Shown: positions 1-10,275 of the stretch, piece after piece
How positions within the stretch are numbered: position 1 is the first letter of the stretch
Layout: each line of letters opens with the position of its first letter
Source: Acanthosepion esculentum
Taxonomy: Eukaryota > Mollusca > Cephalopoda > Sepiida > Sepiidae
Length of the DNA: 64,000 nucleotides
Assembly (NCBI GenBank): GCA_964036315.1
Contig: OZ038479.1
Span: forward strand, 54,282,746-54,346,745
Direction: 5' to 3'
The notes under the pieces: model-generated
What the model was told of the DNA's origin: nothing
The model's database searches: none
The model's input: only the letters and a program-made list of their open reading frames with translations
Made by a program: the position numbers and the translations under genes

Positions 1-251
1 AGAAAAATATTAATGAAACAAATATATTTTACAAATATACAATTTGAATTTATTGCATATAATTTTAGTGAAACAAAGTACTAATATTAAACGTGATGAA
101 ATTATAATGAATGTTAACACTTTCACTCTGCATAATAGTGTAAAATTAAAAATGTAATGACAATATGAAAGTTACTCTCTAAAGTCTAAGACAATAGGAG
201 TTGCCAGGTAGCTAATTTCGGCCGACTATCGCGAATTTTAAACCTATATAT

Positions 252-326
252 GGCATATAAGACGCAAGGAAAATTTAAAAGATATTATATTTATGTAAAA
301 AAAAAAAAAAATGCGTCTTATATGCC
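252..326. repeat. Short inverted repeat (15-bp arms)
   Basis: The motif ggcatataagacgca at 252-266 is perfectly reversed at 312-326, around an A-rich spacer. This resembles the end of a small DNA-transposon derivative, but no target duplication was identified. The rest of 1-470 shows nothing recognisable. Confidence 0.4.
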
Positions 327-474
327 GTCAAATACGTTATGTCATTATTTAATAAGAAAAACTTTAAATGCTTTTATGAATAAAATAAATTACGGACACT
401 AAAAATACAAATCCATTTGTCATAAGAATCTTTTCACTAGTTAAATAAAGTCAAATCTGCAATTGGTATCATAG

Positions 475-640
475 AAAAGCGGACTTTATTATTACATATT
501 CATCTGGCACTGACTTGCCAGGTAAATGCAAAAATAGAATGTCATTCTAAAAATAAATACAGAACAGTCCAATTTAGAGAAATAGGTGAGGTTGTCTCTT
601 CTACCTAGTACAATTTTATTACAATTAAAGAATTAAGGAA
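475..640 (+). repeat. Interspersed repeat R1, copy 1
   Basis: This copy carries the R1 hallmarks in order: a tgccaggtaaatgcaaa block, an aaatacagaacagtcc block, then gagaaataggtgaggttgtc and an attttattac end. Other copies lie at 2105-2675 (split by a SINE), 3370-3500, 3894-4050 and 13727-13965. The family is unidentified and no coding capacity is seen. Confidence 0.65.
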
Positions 641-689
641 TATATTTTCATCTAAAACTTGGGCATTTATATACCTACAAAAAACAAAA

Positions 690-1256
690 CAAAAAAAAAA
701 CGGACTGTCAAAAGGACAGTTTTTTTCCATTGACACTGCTATTATTTTAACTACCTTCACTTATGACGAAAGTGAATTTATATATTTTTTTGTTCTTGCG
801 TATTTATAACAAAAATATTAAACACTATTAGTAGATTGTTGATTATTTACAAGAATAATTGTATATTTACAACATCCTCAAAACTAATGCAATATTTATC
901 ATTTACCAATTTACAATGTGAAAACAATCTTTTATTCATAAATTTATAAACATTTACTTACTAAATTATTAGAATATGTGGATCAATTATAAGGAAATTC
1001 TTATTATTTAGCATTTTATAAAGTTTGAATTGATTGGCAATTAACCGATGTTTTGTGAACCATTCCAATAAACAATGTAATAAATAAATAGTTTTTATTA
1101 TTTTTGTTGTCAATTCTCAAGAATAAAAAAAACATAAATTCGCTATCATATGTTTAGGTATTATTAAAATTCTAATCATCATTTTTTCTAACAATAGACA
1201 TTGGAAAAGAGTGAAGGTAATTAAAATAATGGCAGAGTCTAGGCAAAAAAAAGTCC
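690..1256. repeat. Foldback element F1, copy 1
   Basis: The two ends are imperfect reverse complements over roughly 200-300 bp. The left end runs from a ccattgacactgctattatt block through ttcactt. The right end carries gtgaaggtaattaaaataat followed by ggcag. The outer edges contain aaaaggacag and its complement-like aagtccttttc. Related copies are at 1488-1925, 26262-26712 and 34150-34570. The structure fits a non-autonomous long-inverted-repeat element; no open frame is present. Confidence 0.6.
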
Positions 1257-1487
1257 TTTTCAATCTCCATCTTATTGCAGGTATGAAGGTTCAATATTTA
1301 TAATAAATTTTACATTTGATCTTCAAAGACTTTTTTTTTTGCTGTAGGGATGCAAAAAGCAATTATCTTCCTTTTTTGCAGCCGGTGGGTGAAGATTGAC
1401 AGTTGCTGTTTAGACAGTGAGAAAGGAGAATGAATGAAAGCCATGTATATTAAATTAACAAACTTGTACCTTCATGCCTGAAAAAAA

Positions 1488-1925
1488 GTCTTTCAAAAGG
1501 ATGGTTTTTCCATTGACACTGCTATAATTTTAACTATCTTCACTTTTTGACAATGTTTATTGTTTTATAAAATGTTGATTTGAATTGTAATAAAACTTAA
1601 ACATATGATGAAAGTGAATTTATACATCTTTTTTTACTTCTTGAGAACTGACAACAAAATAATCAGCACTATTTATTTACACTTTGAGTGTTTATTGGAA
1701 TGGTTGGCAATCTTTATAAAATGGTAAATAATAAGGATTTCCTTATAGATGGTTCACACATTTTAATAATTCAGTAAATTATAAATGTATGAATAAAAAT
1801 TTGTTTTCATATTTATTCCTTTATAAATTGGTAAATGATAAATATTGCATTGCATTCGTTTTAAATTGAATTAGTTTTTAGAATGTTGTAAATATAAAAT
1901 TATTCTTGTAAATATGTCTGTTTGA
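1488..1925 (+). repeat. Foldback element F1, copy 2 (one arm missing)
   Basis: The sequence follows the reverse complement of the 690-1256 copy. Shared blocks include ccattgacactgctataatt, a tttattggaatggttgg block, an aaataataaggatttcctta block and ggtaaatgataaatattgca. It stops before the second arm, where R1-type sequence begins at about 1926. Confidence 0.55.
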
Positions 1926-2675
1926 TTTTAAAATTCACACGGAAGAAAGTCATGAATAATCTTTGTCAAAGGATACATTAATTTCTTGCTTCAGAATTCA
2001 TAAAATAGGGTAACACTGAAGTCTGTCTTTAATCTTTCTTCAACATTTTTCAAATAAGAATTTTTGGTAATCTCTCTCATCAGTGTAAGAAGAAAGCTAA
2101 ATCTTGAATTTATTTGGCATTGGTTTTCCAAGCAAATGCAAAAAGTAAAATATGGGTTATTCTAAATACATGCAGAACAGTCAAAATTAGAGAAATAGGT
2201 GAGGTTCTCTTTCTACCTAGTCAGTCAGTTATGTGCCATGCGTGATACACACTTACGCAATCATGTATCTTTCAATACATGACTGACGAGGCAGATTTTT
2301 TCCTGCAGTAGGTTGCCATTTCTTTCTGCGATAGACCAGTTGCCATCCAAAGCTATAGAACCTGGTCTGTCCTGCTATTTATCCATAGCTGGAGGGAAAA
2401 GAAGAGGGTTCTTACCTTTCCCAAGGGTATGAGCATGTAAGTGAATGTAAGGTATTTGACTGGAATTCGAACTCAGCCCTCTGATTCCTCAATCCGAGCC
2501 ACTATCCATTATTTCACCATGCCTCCTTCTACTAGTAGCAGAATTTTATTACAGTTAGTACAGAATTATGGAAATATATTCAGAAAAGCATGCATAGCAT
2601 AGCAAATCTTCTTGTGCTGAAACAGTAATTTCCAGTGAACTAATGTATGGAAGTTTTTCCATCAATTTGTGATTT
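1926..2675 (+). repeat. R1 copy 2, interrupted by a SINE
   Basis: The stretch 1926-2220 aligns with 3150-3490; shared blocks include gtcaaaggatacattaattt and aacactgaagtctgtcttta. The match continues after the SINE at 2536-2675, which in turn matches 13840-13965. The SINE therefore sits inside a single R1 copy. Confidence 0.6.
2221..2526 (-). mobile_element. tRNA-derived SINE, type B (long 3' end)
   Basis: Read on the minus strand, the head shows a tRNA-like A box (gtgaaataatggatagtggc) and a B box (gagttcgaattccag). The shared SINE body follows, and then the long type-B end with a cagtcatgtattgaaagata block. Flanks ttctacctag (2211-2220) and ttctactag (2527-2535) look like a target-site duplication in the host repeat R1. 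Type B is also seen at 39055-39357. Confidence 0.8.
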
Positions 2676-3149
2676 CTTTCCAGTGAAAATTCCTGTGTGT
2701 TTTAGATTTGAAATGTTGGTTTTAATTATAAGAAATGACGGTAATATACTTTCCCAATTCCACAATTTGTACACAAAACAGACAGATGCATGCTGGGATT
2801 TTTTTTAGCCAATAACATAGGCCACTTCTCAGTCTCATGACTCTGTTCTGTTCTTTCATGTCTCAAAGCCAGAGCGCTGGGATTGCCTGTCTGTATCTCC
2901 TTTTGTGCGTTAACACCATTCTTAGTTTGTTAACTTTTTGCCTTATTGCTGTTGCTTTGCCTTGCATATATTGTTTGCTCAATATTATTTTTTTGTCCTG
3001 TTTTTTTTTTTTCTTTCTCTTGTTATTGTTTATTGCAAACTTTGTCAATTCTGTTTATTGGGCATATTTGTTAACCACGGCCAAATATTCTACATGACTG
3101 CTTGAAAATACCTATCCATTCCCTTAGTAATTGTTTCCTTTCTAGTGTC
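2676..3149. other. No recognised gene
   Basis: The stretch is AT- and T-rich. Open frames here (about 60-86 codons on both strands) are low-complexity and overlap one another, so they are not supported as genes. Confidence 0.4.
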
Positions 3150-3369
3150 TGTGTTTGATTTTCAAATTCAAGAAACAAGCAGTTAAAAATGATATTTGTC
3201 AAAGGATACATTAATTTCTTGATTCAGAATTCATGAAATAGGGCAACACTGAAGTCTGTCTTTAATCTTTCCTCACCCATGTTTTTCGAATGAGAATTTT
3301 TGGTAATTTCTCTCATCAGTGAAAGAGGAAAGTCAAATTTTAAATCTACATAAAGGAAACTTTATTAAA

Positions 3370-4475
3370 CATTTATTTGGCATTGGTTTGCCAGGTAAGT
3401 ACAAAAAAAAGAATACATGTCACTCTAAATAAATACAGAACGGTCCAAATTAGAGAAATTGGTGAGATTGTTTCTTCTACCTAATAGTAGAATTTTATTC
3501 ATCTCCCCACCAAGAATTAGGTTGTGTAATCTTAAAAATGACTGGTGAGATGCCGTCAGTAGTTTTGTTTGTCTGCTAATTTTAACTCAACACAAAGCCC
3601 AGGATTACTGAATAAAGTTGTTGCACGAGGAAAGAAGAGAAATTTATGGGGATATGTAGGAAAGATAAGAATTTAGCCCAGAATTGAAGGGGTTAGGATT
3701 GTGGCAACTGAGAAAGCACCCTCCCCTGTGAGTCTGTTCTACGAAGTAGCAGTCCATGGGAAGTAGCTGTCTGAGTGCAACTTTCTTCTTATTAAGGGAA
3801 TATGAAGGGAATAGCAAGAGTTCGGCCCAGACTTTGTGTCATTACAGGTCTTAGCTGTGAAAATCTGAATTGATGCAAATAAAGAATGTAGCTTCATTTG
3901 GCATTGGTTTACCAGGCAAGTATACAAAAAATATGGGTCATTCTAAATAAATACATAACAGTCCAAATTAGAGAAATATGTGAGGTTTTTCCGTCTACCT
4001 AATAGTAGAATTTTATTACATTCACCTACCTCCCCACCAGCAATATAATCCTCAATCAGGTATTGTAATCTTGAAAATAAATGGGGAGATGACTTGTTCT
4101 TGAGCTATGTCACAAAGATCCTACTGTAGTTCTGTCTTGCTACTAATTTTCACCCAATACGAAGCACAAGAGTCACTCAAGGTAGAGGGTAACTAAATAA
4201 AGTTGTTGTATGAGCATAAGACAGGGAAGAGATAAGGCGAGCAATTTATGAGGATATGTAGGAAAGATAAGACTTGAGTCCAAACTTGAAGTGGTTAGGA
4301 TTGTAGAAATTGAGAAAGCATCCTCTCAGGAGTCTGTTTCACAGAGTAGCTGTCCGAGTGCAACTTCCATCTAATGGGATATGAAGGCAATGGAGATGAT
4401 TCACCCCAGTATATGTGGCATGGCAGGTCTTAGCTGTGAAAATCAGAACTGATGTGACTGAGGAATTTAGCTCGC
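3370..4475 (+). repeat. Tandem duplication of an R1-plus-L unit
   Basis: Two units follow one another: R1 (3370-3500) with segment L (3560-3893), then R1 (3894-4050) with L (4130-4475). Segment L is marked by aataaagttgttg, ggatatgtaggaaagataag and caggtcttagctgtgaaaat, offset by 585 bp between units. A third, more diverged L copy lies at 57575-57965. L may derive from a retroelement, but no domain was recognised. Confidence 0.65.
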
Positions 4476-4528
4476 AAAAAAACATTTTCCATAGAAATAG
4501 CAATAGAGTAGTGGGTGGGTTGTGGAAT

Positions 4529-4804
4529 TTAATCTATTGGAAATGAGTTACAGGGTAGAAAATAATTCAAAGCCATGTAGACACTTTTAGATTCTTTTAA
4601 GACTGGAAATTGAGAAATGGCCAGCTCCAGTGCAGATATGGCATCATTAACCCATCTTTGGTTTAAACTGGTTTTTGTAAAGACAGAGCATAGTTGGAAG
4701 AGCCAGGAAATGACTGGACTAATACAATGAACTGGTCTTTGTTGGAATGAAGGCTCTGACCCTCTATCCTGTCCAGGTGGATCCACGATTCTGAGATCTA
4801 CCAT
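4529..4804 (-). other. Uncharacterised 91-codon frame in repeat DNA
   Basis: A 91-residue frame that continues L-type repeat sequence, with related nucleotide fragments near 55380-55480, 58030-58080 and 59090-59190. No known domain, signal peptide or membrane segment is apparent. It is probably a retroelement remnant rather than a host gene. Confidence 0.2.
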
Positions 4805-5094
4805 TCCAAGGATCTGGAAGCTTATCTATTCCACTTGATCCTTTTCTAAAGGATTCTGAGAAATTGTAATCAGTATATCAGCCAGGATTTCTGGTTTTGG
4901 TTTCAGCATGTGATGGCTCAATGAAACAGCATTCATTCTTCCATCCAGAAAGTTTATAGGGGCATATTCTAGATTAGCTTTAAAAATTTCTACTTACTCC
5001 AGAAAAAAAGAGTCATATATTAACATTGCAATTTGAAATATAACAGGCTCTTGGATGCAAGCCTGGAGAGCAGCAACTCTCCTGTAGATGTAGG

Positions 5095-5581
5095 CAGTCA
5101 TTCATGTGGAGTATAACTGGTTACTGAGCACAACCAAAAACCTTATGGAACGAAGATCCTCTCACTGAGAAAATATCAAGTTTACAGGATTTCCATTTTA
5201 AAAGAATAGTTCTCCAAATTATACTAGAACCTGCAATGTTATCAGTCCTGACCTGGCATCTTGACTCCAGTCACATTTCCACTGCCATAACATAGCTTCT
5301 CTGTGCGTTTTCTATAAATATTTTTGTGGTAATTGTTCAGTCATTCATGTGGAGTATAACTGGTCATTGAACACAACCAAAAACCTTATGGAATGAAGAT
5401 CCTCTCACTGAGAAAATATCAAGTTTATAGAATTTTCATCCTAAAAAGAATAGTTTTCCAAATTATATGAGAACCTGCAATGTTATCAGTCCTGACTTGT
5501 CATCTCAACTACAGTCGCATTCCCACTGCCATAACAAAGCTTCTCTGTGCATTTTCTATAAACATTTTTGTGGTAATTGTT
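5095..5581 (+). repeat. 243-bp direct tandem duplication with LINE-J piece
   Basis: The unit starting cagtcattcatgtggagtat at 5095 recurs at 5338, with scattered substitutions across the full unit. Each unit contains a block (aacctgcaatgttatcagtc, then ccactgccataac) matching the 3' coding part of the LINE-J family at 33085-33360. The duplication therefore postdates that insertion. Confidence 0.75.
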
Positions 5582-5589
5582 CCAACAAG

Positions 5590-6435
5590 CTTTCTTCTTT
5601 GGTCCCTTGACCTAAAAACAATTTAAGTACAGTACTAGATTGGCAGCTAGGTCCTATAATTTCCCTTTGAAACTGTTAGAGGTAACCATGTGTTCCAGAC
5701 TAATAGTTTTTTTTCTTTTGCACTTCTCACTTGTGGGTCTCCTTTCCAGCTTCTTCCTCCCCTCTGTCAACTACAATCTTCAAACATCAATCGTCATCTT
5801 CACACTTTATGAAATTTGGATTTTTCCCCACTGAAAGTTCCCATGAGCTTTTAAATATTTAAAATTCTGAAAACTCACTAATATCTTTGTATTGATTAAC
5901 TGCTCAGCCATAAACTCAGAGGAAGAAGCTGTTTTTTTTTTCAGTCAAAAACATGTGAACTAGTTTTTTTAATGAATTAATTGCTGTATAATTTTTATTT
6001 TATTTTACTTTTCTGATGAGTCACAAATGATTGAATAATCTCTTTGCGAATTCCAGAACTATAAAATACGCATAGAAATTTCTGTATTGCATCAGTAAAT
6101 ATCTGAGCTTAAGAACTTTAACAAAATATAGCAATAATAATCATAAATATGAATTCAGCCCATTATTTAAAGTTAGAGACAAGAAAAGATTCTAAATTGA
6201 CAAGGTTTTCCTTTTCACTGAAGCAGATATTAAATTCATGAGAGTGTTATCGCCTCCTCTATTTTCCCTTTGTTTCTTCTGATGATGTATCCCTTTTTCC
6301 CTCTAAAACCAAACAATATATCTGATATCTTTTTCCCTTGTCTTTTCTTGCAATCAAAACACAATGGTCCATTATTTATCTGAAGTAATGTTTTCTCTGA
6401 TAAAGAACAGAAAGACATAATTAATAAACAACTTA
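5590..6435. other. No recognised gene
   Basis: AT-rich DNA with short, unconvincing frames. No similarity to the repeat families in this window was noticed. Confidence 0.35.
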
Positions 6436-6439
6436 AGTA

Positions 6440-6640
6440 ATGTTAATGTTTTAATTCTATGAAAACTTTGCACAATAATATTGCTCTCTAACCTATTTGC
6501 AAGAAGTGCTCTGATGAATAATTTTTGAAAAGGCCAATCCACAAATTATAAGAAAATGTTACCTGTCATTTTTTTAAATGCAATCCACTCATTTTTCAAA
6601 ACAGCAATCTACGTGGACATAATGAAAATAATAAAATATT
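6440..6640 (-). repeat. Dispersed zinc-finger-like relic
   Basis: This stretch resembles 8097-8300 and 11405-11660. They share blocks around tctatgaaaac/tctataagaac, tgcacaa and aaggccaatccacaaattat. In the 11.5 kb copy the minus strand still reads GEKPYSC, the C2H2 linker plus first cysteine. These look like badly decayed finger-array fragments spread by duplication. Confidence 0.35.
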
Positions 6641-6960
6641 CTATATTGTCATTATCATATTTTGTGCACCGTGTGCCTTTGGGACATTGGCAAACATGGC
6701 AATTTCCTGTCCTTGCAGTTCTTAATAAATTGTCTTTTTGTTAGTTTTCCTTAATCTTGTTCTGCCATCCATTTACACAAGCTCACTAAGCACGCTATGC
6801 ATTGTTTTTCTCTGTCCCTCTTGCCTTCATTCTGGCCTGTGAGTATCAAATTTCCCAAGCCCTCTTTCTTCATTACATACCCTAGAAATTTTAGTCATGT
6901 CTTCCTGATGTTAAGTAAAAGCGTCCTTTTTCTAAATGTTTTGTTGAAGTAACATTTTCT
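6640..6960 (-). pseudogene. LINE C-terminal remnant, family L-B
   Basis: Conceptual minus-strand translation gives the typical tail of a non-LTR retrotransposon ORF2, past the reverse-transcriptase core. A stretch resembling ...LGYVxKxG... is followed by a W-containing segment and an ending near ANVPKAHG. Frames are broken. The same family is found at 39405-39840 on the same strand, where the plus-strand text has ttcctttgcagctcttaata against ttgcagttcttaataaattg here. This is a dead 5'-truncated copy. Confidence 0.55.
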
Positions 6961-7140
6961 TAGTTAACCCACACAAATTTATCGATTGTAAATGAGATAA
7001 TACAAACAAAAAGGGGAAAATCAAAGGAGATATTATAAACAAAAAAAGACTTTTTTTGTAGACGTGATTAGTTTAATTCATCAAATCAGTATTTGGTTAA
7101 GGTTAATCTCAGTAAGACATATTGTCTATTGTACACAGAA
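6960..7140 (+). repeat. Dispersed repeat shared with 11165-11310
   Basis: Blocks shared in order between the copies are gttaacc(a/c)acaca, gagataata(c/t)aaacaaaaa, a tttaatt...aaatcag stretch and atctcagtaaga. It lies beside the finger-like relics at both places, which suggests one larger ancient duplication. Confidence 0.5.
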
Positions 7141-7269
7141 AGAAAAATAAAATCAAGGTTTGTTTGAAAGTCAATCATGTAACTTTAACTTGGAGTTTAG
7201 TATATATTTTGAAGACCAGAAAAGAAAACTAATGAAAATGGCAACTTCATATCTTTTAAAACAGTTCTT

Positions 7270-7410
7270 TACACTATTTGGACTATTGTCCTCATCTTTT
7301 TCGCCATATTTATTACAATGTTTCGGCCGTTGTATGCTCCGGCCTTCTTCAGGTGGTTGGAATGTCGAACTGAATCCTTTATTTCACTCACTGTGCCATG
7401 TGTCCTTGAG
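7270..7410 (-). repeat. PLE-1/SINE-D tail, 3' side of PLE-1
   Basis: On the minus strand this reads an aataaaggattcagttcga block, a cctgaagaaggccgg block, a ggccgaaacattgt block and gatgaggacaatagtcc. It lies about 95 bp 3' of the PLE-1 stop codon and has no tRNA-like head. The same sequence forms the 3' half of the SINE-D copies. Confidence 0.65.
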
Positions 7411-7501
7411 GACAACTGTGTATGAATTTCTGGATATTATAAACCTAATGTCTCACAACAATTTTTTACCAGAGCTCATATTGCAATTTTTGTTGTTATT
7501 A

Positions 7502-7985
7502 TCAATTTTCTCTGACACTCCTTATTACTGATTCCCATATTGTATTCATTTCTATGCTTGGTCGGCTCAGGAGATTTTGGTGGCCTAGCATATGTGCTGA
7601 TTCCTTAAGTTTACAAATTTTCCAATCGTGTTCTTTGTCTATGATCTCAACCTGATCCCACAGAGGGCAATGATCTCCCTTCTCTCTCCATATGTGGTCA
7701 GCCACGCCTGATTTTTCCACTTCCCCTCATGTTACAGCTTTCTGGTGTTCTTGAAGCCTTACTTTAAGGGTATGGCCTGTCTCCCCTTTATATTACTTTC
7801 TGCAGCTGCACGGGATAGCGTTCACACAGTCTTTAGTCATGGTCTCCTCTATGGGGGGGTCTTACTCAGGAGAGATATCTGCAAAGTGTTGTCCAGCTTT
7901 TGAAAGCTGTCTTGATGTTATATGGACTGCAGATCCTTTGTATTTTCTCTTATAACCCCTTCACATAAGGCAGGCAGACTGTTTT
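7502..7985 (-). pseudogene. Penelope-like element PLE-1: GIY-YIG endonuclease remnant
   Basis: The conceptual product is the C-terminal end of a Penelope-like retroelement protein, in which a reverse transcriptase is fused to a GIY-YIG endonuclease that cuts target DNA. In order on the minus strand: a PYVKGLxEKIQRICxPYNI-like connector, the cysteine motif IPCSCRK, the GIY-YIG start YKGETGHTLKVRLQEHQKAV, and VEKSGVADHIWREKGDH. A region ending LLSRPSIEMNTIWESVI closes it. In-frame stops occur before the YKGET motif and at 7727-7729, so it is inactive. The reverse-transcriptase part is missing (5' truncation). Tail copies flank it in opposite orientations. Confidence 0.85.
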
Positions 7986-7989
7986 CTGA

Positions 7990-8065
7990 GGACAATAGTC
8001 CGAATAATGTAAATAGTGTACATAATACCTCATCTCAGAAATATAGACAGAAACAGTTCTTTGTT
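7990..8065 (+). repeat. Inverted tail copy, 5' side of PLE-1
   Basis: The text gaggacaatagtccgaataa, followed by atgtaaatag and acctcatctcagaaatatag, is the tail sequence in the orientation opposite to 7270-7410. The same inverted arrangement adjoins the independent PLE-1 fragment at 43740-43925. Confidence 0.6.
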
Positions 8066-8096
8066 GTTCACGTCAGACTGTAAACATATAAAATTA

Positions 8097-8300
8097 AGGA
8101 ACGCTCACATTCATCTATAACATAATTCTACATGAATATTTTCGAAAGGACATGTTTATATTTTAATTTTATGAGAACACCATACAGTGCACAAGAATAT
8201 GGTTGCACTGCAATATGTTGTCAAGTGATGTTCTGGTGAACTTTTGAAAAGTTCAATCTGCAGATTAGAAGAAAATAGTTCCCAGAAAGTTATTTTTTCA
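8097..8300 (-). repeat. Dispersed zinc-finger-like relic, second copy
   Basis: It parallels 11405-11640 block by block: aaggaac, the gtgcacaagaatatggtt block, a caagtgatg(t)tct block and tttcacaagactt. It is non-coding in its present state. Confidence 0.4.
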
Positions 8301-8855
8301 ATGGGAAGCATTCATTTCACAAGACTTATTCTTGTCATGTCCATAAGGAAATACTGAAAAAAAAATTAATTATACTGTCATGGTGTTGTGTCCATAAAAA
8401 AAAATTAATTACAGTGTCAAAAAATAATTATAATAAAATAATTATAACAATTATAATTATCATTAATTTACTCATTCTAAATCAATAAGAATCAACCCCA
8501 CTTTTCTCTTCTACACGCACAAACATGTGACATTCTCACTATTGGACAAGGAGTTCACATGGACAGGTCATAAACACATGTGTCAACAAAAATTTCATCT
8601 CCTTTTCCTATTTCAGACCATATTAGTAACATTTATCTTTTAGCACTCAATAAAAATTTGAGATAAGAAAATCCCAGAAACTTCTTGTATTTTTACAACT
8701 AAATTATCTGGACACTTGTTACACACATCTATAAAAAATAAACACATGCTTATTCTTTATCTTATCCTTCTCACAATTTTACTGGTATTACTTTCTCTCA
8801 TCATGTCTCCAACACCACAAAACAAACATATATATGCTGTTTCTCATTTTTACAA

Positions 8856-8856
<1 letters not shown>

Positions 8857-8918
<62 letters not shown>
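8857..8918. repeat. (TA)n microsatellite
   Basis: About 31 uninterrupted TA units. The open frames across it on both strands encode only alternating I/Y and are artefacts. Confidence 0.95.
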
Positions 8919-8921
<3 letters not shown>

Positions 8922-9112
8922 GACTCTCCCATTGTATTCAACATATGAGGGTCAAGCAGCTCAGTTCCTATGATCCAACAGCCCAGACACCAGCACATAT
9001 GATTTACTTATAGTGGTGAAGACTTTGTGCAGAACCAACCACACTTTTTGAAGGGCTGAATACAGAGACCTCGTGGACTACATGACACAAGTTCCCCAAA
9101 CAACCCCCACAT

Positions 9113-9336
9113 GTTTTGAATTCAGAGTTGTCCTTTTCCTATACTAGTTGCCATCCAAGGCTACAGAACCCAGTCTGTCCTGTTATATACCCATAGCTTG
9201 AGGGAGAAGTAGAAGATTAATACTTTTCCCAAGGAGATTAGCACATAAGTGAATGTAATGGATTCGACTGGATTTCAAACTTGGCTCTCTGATTCCTCAA
9301 TATATGAGCTGCTATCCACTACTCCACTGTGCTTCC
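9113..9336 (-). mobile_element. tRNA-derived SINE, type A
   Basis: On the minus strand, a tRNA-like head with an A-box-like gtggagtagtggatagcagc and a degenerate B box is followed by the common body (ggcaactagtataggaaaag) and the type-A end gaattcaaaac. The head end abuts a (CA)n(TA)n microsatellite. Confidence 0.75.

Positions 9337-9389
<53 letters not shown>
9337..9389. repeat. (CA)n(TA)n compound microsatellite
   Basis: CA units at 9337-9350 run directly into TA units at 9351-9389. Confidence 0.9.
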
Positions 9390-9392
<3 letters not shown>

Positions 9393-9394
9393 CT

Positions 9395-9545
9395 GTCTAT
9401 ATTTCTGAGATGAGGTATTATGTACAGTATTTACATTAGTTGGACTATTGTCCTCATCTTTGTCGCCATATTTATCATGTTTCGGCCAATATGGCGACAA
9501 AGATGAGGACAATAGTCCGACTAATGTAAATACTATATATATATA
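9395..9545. repeat. Hairpin of two inverted PLE/SINE-D tails
   Basis: The arm at 9426-9472 is the reverse complement of 9488-9534 with one mismatch visible (ttagttgg against ttagtcgg). The 15-bp loop is at 9473-9487 and contains tgtttcggcc. The outer left flank continues as the tail terminus (gagatgaggtattatgtaca). It has the outline of PLE-1 at 7270-8065 with the interior removed. Confidence 0.85.
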
Positions 9546-9572
9546 TATATATATGGTATATATATATATATG
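9534..9572. repeat. Imperfect (AT)n microsatellite
   Basis: AT units interrupted by one gg, directly after the hairpin. Confidence 0.85.
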
Positions 9573-9599
9573 GTAAAAAACATAAATATATGCACATAT

Positions 9600-10270
9600 A
9601 CTTGCACGTACATATATATTTTTTACTCAGGTGTTATAAAAACAGTGTTCAGTGTTATATAACAGAGCTATTAAGTATATATTAGTGAATACACTTATTA
9701 TCCCATGTCAATGCACTTACACAATCATCAGGTGCTGAATACTCACTGACCATTAAGCATTGCGAATTTTGTGGTCTTGTGGAGTTGACTTAAAACTGTC
9801 TTAAAACTTGTTCTTTATGTTAATTATTAATAATTTATATTGATAAAAGTCTTAAGGTTGAAAAACAAGGAAATAAGAAAAAATTTTATCTAAAAAATTT
9901 TGAATTTTCATAAACGTGCTATCAAGGGAGATTACATCCTCTTTTGCATAAAAAAACTGCCATTTACGGTAATATAAATAATAGGTGCTTATTAAAGTTT
10001 ATTACTAAACTAATGCATTATGGGATAAATTTAGCTCTGAAGATGTTAACTTAATTATAAATTAGGGTGATATATATAATGCTTTTTAAACTTAGCCTTA
10101 TACTTACAAAGGCGTAATTATATATACATACATAGAAAAATAATCAAGTACAGTCTATAGAATTATATATGTGTATATTATAGATATATAAAATGCTATT
10201 AATGACAGGGGCTATGAATATCAATGGTTGCTACATATTATATTAATATTCATAAAATCTGTTTTAAAAT
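9600..10270. other. No recognised gene
   Basis: AT-rich sequence between the hairpin and PLE-2. A short atacat/atata-rich patch is at 10120-10200. Nothing else was recognised. Confidence 0.4.
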
Positions 10271-10275
10271 TTATT

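Noticed and set aside
3370..4475. Tandem R1-L units as a CRISPR-like array
   Set aside because: Units are hundreds of bases long, diverged and in an evidently eukaryotic context.
8716..8998. Small proteins ending in long (IY)n on both strands
   Set aside because: They read through a (TA)n microsatellite.
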